A stretch of DNA of 64,000 bases, taken from NCBI GenBank assembly GCA_019395295.1, contig CM033342.1:15620199-15684198 (forward strand), in the 5' to 3' direction. The translations under genes and the position numbers were made by a program. Source of the DNA: Osmanthus fragrans. Taxonomy: Eukaryota; Streptophyta; Magnoliopsida; Lamiales; Oleaceae. The notes under the pieces were generated by a model, which saw nothing but the letters and a program-made list of their open reading frames with translations, was not told where the DNA came from and made no database searches. Positions 44,347 to 55,312 of the stretch are shown here, one piece after another. How positions within the stretch are numbered: position 1 is the first letter of the stretch; each line of letters starts with the position of its first letter.

Positions 44347-45005
44347 AATCTAAAATTAGAATTAAAATGAAGTAACTATAGAAGTGGAGAGATAATAATA
44401 CAAGTGCAGGCTGTATATAGAGGGAGAAGTAGTGATTTTCATATGTTCCATATATAGATGACAAAGTGGAAAAGATTTATAGGGTAAACATTATTTCTCT
44501 ATATTGTATTACACCATGGTTTAGCTTCTAACAACAGGTAACAGATTAAATCAAGTAGCTTATCTACTTTTTCTTTGTTCAGTTGATTAAAAAATGATAT
44601 CCAGGGTTGGACTTGAACTAATACGTATTAGGTAATGCAAAATTCACTCTCATGAAAGGAAACTATTTCCATATATTCAAGGATAACGTCTTTGACAAGG
44701 TACAAGATGGTTTTTTTTATTCAACTTCTTCATTTCTGAATCCGTTATATTATTGAGATTTGCTTCATTTAATTTAATTACTAACCTTATCTTAGTTACA
44801 TGAAATCTGCATAAATATTATCAAAGTTTCATTTTCCTCTGTTATTTCAATTGAGACTTGAATTAATTTTTTGTAATTTCAATTTGTGTGGAATTTTATT
44901 GTTGAAATGACTTACCTAATTGAAACTTGATTTTTATTATGTCCTAATATAATCGTTTTTACTGTGTTATAATAGATTATAACTTAATAGTGTTGGTATA
45001 TTATC
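44347..45005. other. Non-coding stretch before the CACTA transposase
   Basis: AT-rich, with no feature recognised. Presumably intron or leader of the transposase gene. Confidence 0.35.
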
Positions 45006-48000
45006 ATGGATAAAGATTGGGTACACGTATCAAGGTTATCTTGTCCTCTTAAATTTAGAATATTTTAAAATGTCTTCTAATGCCATTTAGATGATTTATT
45101 TAGCTTTTTTTCATAGAGTTTCAAAGGCATACCAACGCGGTGCAAGAAAATTTGCAAATATGGTGCAAGCCAATGCGGGGAATCCAGAAAATGTCATATC
45201 CCCTTGCAAATGTTGCAAAAACCTATTCCATCAACATTTTGATACAATGTATGGGCATTTGATCATTAATGGCATGGATCCTACGTATACTACCTGGGTG
45301 TTTCATGGGGAAAAATCGAATGCAACATCATTGCCTCCTCAAGATTTAGAAAATTCAGAGACGTATAGGATGTATAGAGATGCATTTTTCTAGGATGACA
45401 ATATTAAAGAACCCGAAAATAAAGATAGAGAGAGAGAGACTTTTCAAATTTATATGAGGGTGTAGAAATTCCTTTATATGCTGGTTGCACAAAGTATACA
45501 AGGATATCTGCTACTGTTGTCTTATACAAGCTTAAAGCTACATACGGTATATCTGACAACAGTTTCAATGAACTTCTTGAGATTATCCAAGATATGCTAC
45601 CACATGGGAACACCCTTCCTAATTCTTGCAATTCAATAAAAAGGTTATTGAAAACCTTTGATTTAGGGTATGAGAAGATACATGCTTGCGTAAATGATTG
45701 TTGTTTGTTTAAAAATGATCTAGAGAATTTGGAGACATGTCCAAAATGTGCATCTTCGTGGTGGAAAGTTAATGGACGGACTAAGAAGATTCAAAATGGG
45801 ATACTTGCAAAGGTTTTGCGATATTTTCCGATTATACCACAATTTAGAAGAATGTTTTGGTCACTTGATAAGGCAGAACATTTAATATGACACTCAAATA
45901 ACAAAAGTCTAGATGGAAAAATGCGTCATCCAGTTTATTCATTAGCATGGGAGAGAATTGATAAAAAATGGCCTTGTTTTGCATCCGAACCACGAAATCT
46001 TAGGCTTGGCCTTTCTTTTGATGGATTTAATCCCTTTGGTGACCTAAGTTCTAGGTATAGTTGTTGGCCAGTGATACTAGTTATATATAATTTCCCTTCT
46101 TGGATATACATGTCTAAGGGAAATTTGTTGTTGACTTTATTAATCCTAGGTCCCAAGCAACCTGGAAATGATATAGATGTGTATCTAGAACCACTAATAG
46201 AAGACTAAAAGGAGATGTGGAATATTGGTGTTGAAGTATATGATGGATTTACCAAGTCCACCTTCATTTGAAAGATGTACTGATGTGGACAATTAATGAT
46301 CTTTCGGCTTATGGGAACTTATCAGGATATCCTACGAAAGTCGAAGTAGCATGTCCAGTATGTGGTTTATCCACATGTGCAAAATGGTTGATACGTAGTC
46401 GAAAGTTTTCATACATGGGTTATAGAAGATTTCTTGCATATAATCATCCTTATCGGTCGAAACAAGCTTGGTTTGATGGAAACAACGAGCATCTGCCTAG
46501 TCTTAAAATATTAACTGGTTGAGAAGTGATGTGTTCAATAAAGAATGTTAGAAACAATTGGGGAAAAATAGGAAAAAACGAAAGGTGAAAAAATCAGATT
46601 CTAATTGGCCATGGAAAAAAAGTCGATATTCTTTGAGCTATCATATTGAGAAGTTAGTCATTTTAAAATATCTTGAATTACTTATTTCTTTGCTTAAACT
46701 TTTAAAAAAAATTTATATTGTTATTTTTCAGACAATACTTTTGCGACATAATTTGGATGTAATGCAAATTGAAAGAATGTTTGCGAAAATAATCTTGGCA
46801 CTATTTTGCATGTGAAGGGAAGATCAAAAGATAGGTTAAATTCCCGTAAAGATTTACTCAATATGGGTATTAGAAAGGAGCTTCATCCAGAATTGAGAGG
46901 AAATACATATTACCTCCCCGTAGCGTTATATATGCTATCCAAAAAAGAGAAGGAGTTATTTTGTAAGAGGCTATTTGATTTAAGATTACTTGATGGTTAT
47001 AGCTCTAACATTTCAAAATGTATATCATTAGCAGATAAAAGGATTTTAAATCTGAAGTCTCATGATTGCCATGTGCTCATACAATAATTGCTATCAGTTG
47101 CATTAAGATGACTTTTACCGAGAGGACCAAGAAATGCAATTATTCAACTATGTGCATTTTTCAACGAAATATGTCAAAGAGTCATCGATAAAAATAAGTT
47201 AGAAAAGCATGAAGAGGATGTTGCTGTGACTTTGTGTATGCTAGAAATGTATTTCCCCCATCCTTTTTGACATAATGATACATTTAACCATCCACCTTGG
47301 GCGAGAGGTTCATATTGGTGGACGTGTACAATATCGTTGGATGTATCCATTTGAGAGGTAAATTACTATAAACTTTTTTAAGTATTCAAACTTTCCTCTT
47401 CTAATTACTTAGATATCTCATGTCTATTATATGATTAATTAGGTTTATGAAAACACTTAAAGGATATGTTAGAAATCGTCCAAGACCTGAGGGCTGCATA
47501 GCAGTGCGTTATTTAGATGAATGTATGCATTTTTGTAGTGGTTACATGAAACAAGCTGCTGAAGTAGGTGTTCGACATACTCGGAATGAGGATTTTGAGA
47601 ATGAAACAATTACTGATGGAAGTCCGATTTCTGAAGGAAAGTTAAAAACTTTGAGTCCAGAAATGTTAGAGGTTGCTCATCTTTATGTATTGTTTAACAA
47701 CGCTGTAGTTGAGCCATATATAATGTAATGAAATTAGTTAATTTATTAGTTTAACATTGGTTAACATTCTCTCATAAACTTCTCTAACTATTTATTTATT
47801 TATTTTCATTTAGGATGCATAAAGAGGAGATTAAGAATTCAGAGAGCCGTATTGCCAAGAATGAAACCTTATTACAAATGAGACATATGGAGACTTTCAC
47901 TTCTTGGTTTGCGGAGAAAGGCAAAGAGGACAATTGTAACATGTCTAAGACATTGAAATATCTTGCACGTTGACCTAGAATGATGTGATATCACATTCTG

Positions 48001-48420
48001 ATTATGTTATCAATGGACATCGGTTTCATGCAACCGATGTTAGTAGAAGTGCACAAAATAGTGGTATTTCTATTGAAGCGCAAACTATTTATCGGTCTAG
48101 TGTGAAGGATACAAGCCATGTAGTTGGTAAAATATCTTATTACGGGGTTATTAGAGAAATAATTTTACTAGATTATCATAGTTTTAAAGTTCCTGTGTTT
48201 CACTGTGATTGGGCAAATATAGATAGTGGGTCAAGATTGAAGAAGGATTTACATTGGTAAATCTTCATAGATGACAACATCAATTTGAAAGAGATCCATT
48301 TATTTTAGCATTACAAGCAAAACAAGTTTTTTATTCTAGAGAAAGCGATACATCAAGTTGGTATATTGTATTAAAGGCACCTCCCAGAGGATTTCATGAT
48401 TAGAAGATTTTGATGAAGAG
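45006..48420 (+). pseudogene. CACTA Tnp2-type transposase, multiply disrupted
   Basis: The ATG at 45006 opens MDKDWVHVS, followed by an 82-bp GT-AG intron (45035-45116), then VSKAYQRGARKFANM and CPCK-like CKCCKNLF, the transposase-associated domain. A TAG stop follows DAFF near 45393. Tnp2 core pieces follow: MLPHGNTLPNSCNSIKRLL, YEKIHACVNDCCLF, KVLRYFPIIPQFRRMFW, LRLGLSFDGFNPFGDLSSRY (containing the first catalytic Asp) and GPKQPGNDIDVYLEPLIED. Later parts include ACPVCGLSTCAKWL, then LHPELRGNTYYLPVALYML and ISEGKLKTLSPEMLEVAHLY. The C-terminal segment reads INGHRFHATDVSRSAQNSG and FKVPVFHCDWANI, the domain commonly fused to Tnp2. At least six stops or frameshifts are visible, so no active enzyme. 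Confidence 0.88.
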
Positions 48421-48679
48421 GCTTATACTCCATCCACATTAAATGCATTAAGACTTGATATGACCGTTGAAGATGAAGGTTATGTAAGACATGATTGTGA
48501 GGGCATTGATATTGAATATGGTAATTGTATGTATATCTTTAAAATTCTTTTTTGCTCTTTTTTAATTTACTATTTGTGTGATAGTATATTGATGTTAATG
48601 TTTTTAATGTCTCTATATGTCTCTAATTCCATTATTTCTTGCTTTATTTTTGTGGATGCAAATGATGGAAGCTGAGTTT

Positions 48680-50900
48680 TGTGGATGTTGATGTTCACAT
48701 GAGTGGAAATAAGATGACAAATTCCCGTGAAGTAAGTTTCCAGATTATATATATAATAATTTTTAATGATTAAAAAGTAAATTTAAGTAAAATATTGCAT
48801 GTTTTTCTTATTTGTTTAATACAGTCATCTAATCAAGGCTATTAAGAAATCAAAACGAGCTAAAAAAACTTTAAATGTTGCTGTCACTAGAGAAGAGAAT
48901 GAATGTATAAGAATATTAGAAGGAGGTTCTAATTCTCCAAACACACAAGAAAATGAAGTGTTGCCTAATAGTGATAGTACTACTAAGAAAGAAAAGAAGG
49001 GAAGGGGTCGAGCAAAATTGATTTATCTCAACAAGGGAAAATGCGCGAAGATACCAATAGAGTTTAATGAAAGAGGGCAGCTAATTTGTAAAGGTTCAAT
49101 TAAGCTATCATCATTTATTGGGACCACGGCTAGAGAACTTATACCAATTATATGGAAAAATTGGAAAGATATTAGCGAAAGTTTTCTTGATGACATATGG
49201 TAGCATGTGCAGGTAATATAAGCTTCATGTCTTTTAATATAATTTAAATTAAATTAATATTAATATTGCGTACTTTGATGCAGCAAAAGTTTGATGTTGA
49301 TACTTTTCATAAAAAATACATCATGCAAAAAATGGGAAAGAATTGGTGAGATCATTGATCTAATGTGCTTAAAGTAATAAATGACAGAGGAAAAACAATT
49401 GGCATGACACGAGCTGTTGCTCTCCTCAAGCCTAATAATTTTGAATCAATGGAAGAATGACAAGCATTTGTCAAAGAATGCAATTCTCAACCATATAAGG
49501 TAAGCTTTCATTGCTTTTTTCCTAAATTGCTTACTTGCAGACTCTACATTCCTAATAAAAGTTATGCTTACACAGTACAAATTGATTTTGTAGGAAAATA
49601 ATGAAAAATTAAAAAAGATGAGAGCAAGTCAAACTATAATGCATACAATAAGTAGAAAGGGTTTTGCTCGCTTAGAAGCTGAAATGGTAAAAGTTAAATT
49701 TGCTTGAAAAATTATAAATGTTTATGTTATCACATATATGAAATATGTAAAATGAAGCGTGCTGAAAGTGAAGACCCTAATTCCATAATGAGAGATGATG
49801 TTTATATTCAAGGACATACGCGAAAAAACGGTGAACTCATTAATGAATCAACTGAGGAAACATTGGTAACAATATTGCTTTTAATAATTTTTGGTCATTC
49901 AAAGCTTATATTTACAATTTTTGCCCATTAATTTATTTCCTCATATCAGAACAAAATAAAAGCATGTTCAGAGATGGTTACCTCTCCAAGCCAACACTCC
50001 ATCAGAGATGATGCTGTCGCTAGAGTACTTGGTCCAGAACGTCAAGGACGGGTAAGAGGTCTTGGTTTCGGTGCAATTGAATGCTTTGGTGCACAATCAT
50101 AACTTGCAAACTCAAGTCCAAGAGTTGAGAGATGAAATTAAAGAATTAAAAGCTTTATTTCAAATGAAGAGTATGACTGCTGTACGAGAAGATAATGTAA
50201 GTGGAAAACTAAAATTAATGAATGTTATTCTAAATTACATATATTGCCTATATTGAGAATAATAAATTGTACAATTGGATATGAATTTTATAGCCTCAAG
50301 ACAAAAAGCTTGAATGGTTCAGATAACCTTCAAAATAAGAAATGCAAATTTTTGTCTTAGTTTGGGAAAGTTGATATTGTTGCAAAAGGTGAAATTGCAT
50401 CAACAAATCCAAGCGATTTAGTGCATTATGTACCACTTGGCAATGAATGTTGGAGAGTTTGGGTTAATGAAGTGATTGATAATGTCAGCTTATATCGTCC
50501 TACACGTGAGCTTTTTCTTCTTGAAGATGCATTAGGAAGTACAATAGCATGACCAATTAGGTATATCGAAATGGAATCATTGCAATCACAACAATGGTAT
50601 GCTTAACTTCTTTTCTATTTTAATTCCATTAACATTTACATTTAGTCTCAAAGAAGATTAGGTTGTTTAATTGAAGAGAGACTTTTGAAGTTTGATGTAT
50701 ATAATTACTTATTTTGTGGATAGCTTAAAGAAATTTTAGTTGAATTTTCTAAAGTTATTTTTGCTGTCCTTTTAAATTTATCTACAGGTTGATTGACATA
50801 GCTTGAGGAAGGAGGGCAAGAATAGAAAGTGAAGAGATACACTCAGCCCTTCCTGAAGATATAAGTAGATGGTAATACAGAATTTAGGTTGAGCAATTGA
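48680..50900 (+). pseudogene. Second CACTA gene (TnpA/'plant transposase' type), decayed
   Basis: Short exon-like pieces on the plus strand: GRGRAKLIYLNKGKCAKIPI with LSSFIGTTARELIPI (48958-49203); a segment near 49700-49870 including MKRAESEDPNSIMRDDVY; a coiled-coil-like piece LQTQVQELRDEIKELKALF (50110-50165); and GEIASTNPSDLVHYVPLGNE with NVSLYRPTRELFLLEDALG (50388-50550). In intact CACTA elements this gene encodes a protein that binds the subterminal repeats and helps transposition. Several stops interrupt it, for example a TGA where a Trp codon is expected, after LGSTIA. Confidence 0.7.
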
Positions 50901-50922
50901 ACTTCAAATGTCTAAAGTTTGT

Positions 50923-50946
50923 GGGGGGGGGGGGGGGGGGGGGGGG
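50923..50946 (+). repeat. Poly-G run (24 bases)
   Basis: An uninterrupted G run, the longest homopurine homopolymer in the window, just before GAGAGGG. Its exact length may be unreliable because of sequencing. Confidence 0.8.
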
Positions 50947-51212
50947 AGAGGGTAATCAACATATATTGTACCTCAGTGATAGCACAGTAATTTCAGTTTG
51001 GGTACTTCTAAATTACTTACTTTTGCATGGGTTCTATTCTATAAATTGTATGATTTCTATTATATAAATTACTTACTTTTGCATCTTTGTTTGTGTGAGC
51101 TAAATTAGTTACTTGGGCACTATTGAACTAAATTACTGTTACTATTTTTGAGTAGAGTACATGTTTGCTGGTAATCAAATATTTAAATGCTGTTTTTTAA
51201 AAATGAAAATAA

Positions 51213-51435
51213 AATTTACGGCGTGCTTTTTGCACGCCGTAAATTTCCACTTTTATGGCGTGTATTGCACACGCTGTAAACGGAAGCGTACGCACACCGT
51301 AAAAACTTAAGGCATTCTTATGTGAATGTCGTATAATTAATAACGGCGTTTTTTTACGGCGTGCAATGCACGTCGTAAAAGTGAATTTTTTTTAGGGCAT
51401 TGTTTTATACGGCGTGCATAAATTTTGTTGTAGTG
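51213..51435. repeat. Right subterminal repeats and CACTA terminus
   Basis: Paired units such as ACGGCGTGCTTTTTGCACGC form hairpins. The terminus TTGTTGTAGTG ends at 51435. Confidence 0.88.
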
Positions 51436-51952
51436 ACAATATTAATTATTTCATCTTCTGTCTCCAATTACAATCTCCTACTCTCCTCTTACTCTTTCTA
51501 AACATGATTCCCAAATTCTCTACTAAATCACCACAAACCACTCCTAAATCATCGATTGGGCACAAAATTGGTAACTCTATACTCCAAACACCACCGTTCA
51601 ACTGATTAAGTCACAATACAAACAATAATTTCTAATTTTCAATCACTCTGAGTTGTCAAAATGCGGTGGTTGAATAATCCAATGATTGAAGATTTCAATA
51701 TTTCGTTGTGAAGTGACAAACATCAAGATATATTTTTTTCATAGTTATAAGTTCTTTCATTTTATTCACAAATTGTGTATTATTAGATATGTTGAATTGA
51801 AAGATTATTGAAATGAGATTTACTCTTGATCTAAAATTTTGAATTCATCTTGTGACATAAAAATTCATAATTTTTGAACAAGTTTCTGTATTTTATAAAA
51901 TTATAGCCTGGCTGTGAACTATTGACTGTGTGTTTGTGTGGTATGTCATCAG
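51436..51952 (+). repeat. Right copy of the ~515-bp direct repeat flanking the CACTA element
   Basis: It starts immediately after the CACTA right terminus and ends GGTATGTCATCAG, after which the flank continues GTTATG. It differs from the left copy by scattered substitutions and small indels only. Confidence 0.9.
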
Positions 51953-51954
51953 GT

Positions 51955-52290
51955 TATGTTTAACAATGACTATTTTGACCATATTTGGGTAAGTTGTTAG
52001 TTTTTGTAATCAGACCTATGTTATATGTGATTGTATGTGACAAAATCTGTGTCCATTGTAACTCTCTGTAACCAAGTCTATTGTAACAATAACTGTATGT
52101 GACCAAGTATGTGTTAACAGTGATGTGTAACTAGACATATGTTAACAATGAATGTTTGTGACAAAACATATTTATAGTTAAGTTTGTGACCATTTATATG
52201 CTAACTGTGACTTTCTGTGATCATGTCTGTGTTAACTATGACCGATTGTGACCACTAATTGTTGAATGTGACATGTTGTCTGATTATGAC
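51955..52290. repeat. Degenerate minisatellite built on TGTGACC...GTTAACAATGA
   Basis: Motifs TGTGACCAAG, TGTGTTAACAGTGA, TATGTTAACAATGA, GTTTGTGACAAAA and GTTAACTATGACC recur at about 35-45 bp with much variation. No ORF. Confidence 0.65.
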
Positions 52291-54049
52291 CAGTTATCAC
52301 AAATATATTATAAAATTTATCTGACCAAAAATCAATCTAAATTAAATAACAATCATAAAAAATAATTTTTCTTCTAGATTAACACAACAAACATCATTCG
52401 AGTATTAAAAAGGATAAAAAAATTCTCTTTATGTACGTAACAAGCAATTTTCATCCACAAAATATCTATAAACTATATCTAAAATGAAAATCATTATCAA
52501 ATATTCAGTTCTCAATAAATCAATCATCTATTTTTATAATGACGCAATTTCAAGCCTCGCTATCGTGGCATCAAATGACATAGACTATGATATGAAACTT
52601 GTAATATTTTTAGGGAAACCATTTGCTTTCTTTGATCAAAATTTCTAATCCTGCACAAATTAGAGTGTTAGGCATGTGAGTCGTTAACACACGCAGCTGT
52701 AACTTAAAAATTGCTTGACTGTGATCTAATGTGTTGTGTATGTGACATTTTCTACAAAATAACTAATAAACTATGGCCTATCCAACACTTGTATTTTGAT
52801 AAAAAAAATCAAGTTATAATGTAACAAAATCAAATAACATTTATCAAGATGAGGTCACATAACATATAAATCAGGTGACATTTAGGGAAAAAAGGAGAGT
52901 GGAAGCGAGGCACTGTAAAGTAAGGTTATGCTAGTTCTACAACGTGATAGTAGCGATGTTGGACAAATGCAATAATATTGAGGTGTGTATGGGGAAAATA
53001 AGGTGTGAATTCCATGATTGCCAACTATGGTTTCTAAGGGATTGCTTCGGAGTTTTGAAATACCGGTTATGGGTTTTTTAAAGTATTGATCATTGGGATG
53101 TTTACTAGAATTTGGATGATTTTTAGTAGTTGATTTTAAAACATTCCAACTCATGCTTGGAAGTTCATTATTTAATGATTCTGAATTTTTTTTTCAAAAG
53201 AATAAAATAACAGATATGCTCATGTTATGATAATTTCAATAATTCCACAAGAAAATGTTTGAATAAAAGTAAATAAGTTGATAATTTACAAAATGTTATA
53301 GTTAAAAAAAATTGACTACAACACCATTCTTAACTATTTCAATAGATAACTCTTGCAATGGACATAGAAGTATTCAATGGACTCTTTCAATTACTATATG
53401 CCCTTCAATGGACATAGACCCTTTGTAATAATTTTTTATATACTATTTCTGTTTTTTTATGGTATGCTATTCTCTTCCATTTCTTTATAAAATCAATAAC
53501 ACTTACAAAGATTAATAACAAGTCATACGACACTTAATATAATAAAAATAATAACACTTACAAAGTTTTAATAATGAGTCATACAACACTGTGGTTGGAG
53601 AAAAAACATTGAACAATGAGAACGCATGGATAAGTAGCATTCAATGCCCGTTCAAATTATATACTTCTCACATGGCATTTGATTTTGAGTTTCTAACAAA
53701 CTCCCTTTTTGATGTGTCTTTGTTATTATCTAAATTACGTTGATTGTCCACATGCTCTATAGGTTAACCAGCAATCTCGGCATGGTTTAATTTAGGAGTT
53801 GTGTGTATATAAATAAAGAAAAACAAAGGCATGAGTCGAGAATGTTGGAAAGTGGCACTATTTTGCTATAATTTGAGTGGAAACGTTTCTTCTTTTTGAA
53901 AGATCAAAATAAATTTGTGTTCTCCTTACAGAGACAATTGAAATCATATATTTATATAACAAAAACGAGGTTCGTTTGGATGAGAAATCGAAGTTCAAAG
54001 TGTACCCATTGAAAGTGATTTGGATGATAAAGGAAAACCAATTGTTGCT

Positions 54050-54090
<41 letters not shown>
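54050..54090. repeat. (ATA)n microsatellite
   Basis: About 13 consecutive AAT/ATA triplets. Confidence 0.95.
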
Positions 54091-54955
54091 GAGATAAAGG
54101 CAATGACTATTGTATATAAAATCACATTTTATGAAGGTTTAATTATGTATAGCACCGAGAAACTTTTTATATACAAGTGAAAGGATAGTGAAATCACTGA
54201 TAGGATTAGCACCTTAGGCCATTGAACTTGTGTCTAGAGTGATATGTGAACATGAACGTTGAATCAAAATTTGAGCCCTTAGTAAAGTCCACGTTTTGTC
54301 TTTATTTTTCTTGTGATTTTATTTATTCTCAATTGTGCTTCTAACTTCTTCAACTCCTAAAACTTTAGAATAGCCTATTTTAATATATTATAATTGGCTT
54401 ATTAATGGGTGAAATTAATTCACCCCACGCCTGCAACAGAAGTTGATTTTCCTTAGTTCCACACACGAAGAGAAATAACTTTTATTTTTTTTTCCTAAAT
54501 ATTCCATTGGTTAACCTTAAATTTTTTCAATTCATGTTCGAATCTTAACTTGGAGATAGTCGATTTCTACCATTTTATCCTGTGAGATAGACTAGCGACA
54601 AAACCTCAAGCACTTACAATATAAGGACGGATTTGTTTTAAGGACATTATGTATTACACAAACCTCTATTTGTTAATTTTTTTTTCCCTTTAGTGATTCT
54701 TATTTTTTGTTCTTCTCTGTAATTTCTCATTTTCTATCTTTTTTTCTTAATTACTAAAAATACATTATTATATTGACCTATTTTGTCAAATACGTTGTAT
54801 TTATTAGAGTTAGTGAGTTAATAGTTGTTTGTGCTTTAGAAATGGAAAGAGAATCAATTATGGGGTAGCCAGCATAATATGACCATTTTTCAATAACCCA
54901 TTAAAAATTGCAAATATCTCTGGATAATGGAGGATGCAGTTATATCTATTCTGGG

Positions 54956-54988
54956 TACACACACACACACACATGTATATATATATAT
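54956..54988. repeat. (AC)n(TA)n microsatellite
   Basis: ACACACACACACACATGTAT followed by TA units. Confidence 0.9.
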
Positions 54989-55312
54989 CTGATTTTGAAA
55001 AAAATTGCTTAAAAAAAATGAAATTATAATTTTCATATTCTGTAATTTTTCACATACATACATACTTGAGAGTTCTAAAACTATTCGTGATTGTTGCACA
55101 AGTGGGTGTTTTGATCGTTGTATCTTGTGAGTAATTGTCCAAAAAGGTCACAACAGTTAGTGACGGACAATTTCACATTAGGACATTATACTATCACGAG
55201 ACTTGATCAGTTAATAATTTTTATTTTCTACATTTGACTGTTCTACAAGTTACTGCAACTAGTTAATTATTCTTTAACAATCTAAAGTTAACTTTTCTTA
55301 TAATTTGTTGGT

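Larger units (their letters stand above)
42434..51435 (+). mobile_element. CACTA (En/Spm) DNA transposon, left terminus missing
   Basis: The right end is ...TTGTTGTAGTG, i.e. CACTACAACAA inverted. Both ends carry arrays of TTACGGCGTGC and its complement, the subterminal repeats to which TnpA-type proteins bind in this superfamily. The plus strand holds a decayed Tnp2-type transposase and a second gene. The expected left CACTA terminus is absent; the sequence starts CCTTTTACGGCATTC within the subterminal region. Confidence 0.88.
52291..55300. other. AT-rich intergenic DNA
   Basis: No gene recognised over 3 kb. Two microsatellites and otherwise unremarkable AT-rich sequence. The last few hundred bases may be leader of the copia relic, but I see no LTR or primer site there. 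Confidence 0.45.

Noticed and set aside
50923..50946. Poly-G run as a functional element
   Set aside because: A pure homopolymer without context; its length is prone to sequencing error, so it is listed only as a repeat.
41919..51952. The 515-bp direct repeats as LTRs of a 10 kb retrotransposon
   Set aside because: They lack TG/CA ends, a primer site and a purine tract, and the interior encodes CACTA proteins with CACTA subterminal repeats and a CACTA right terminus.
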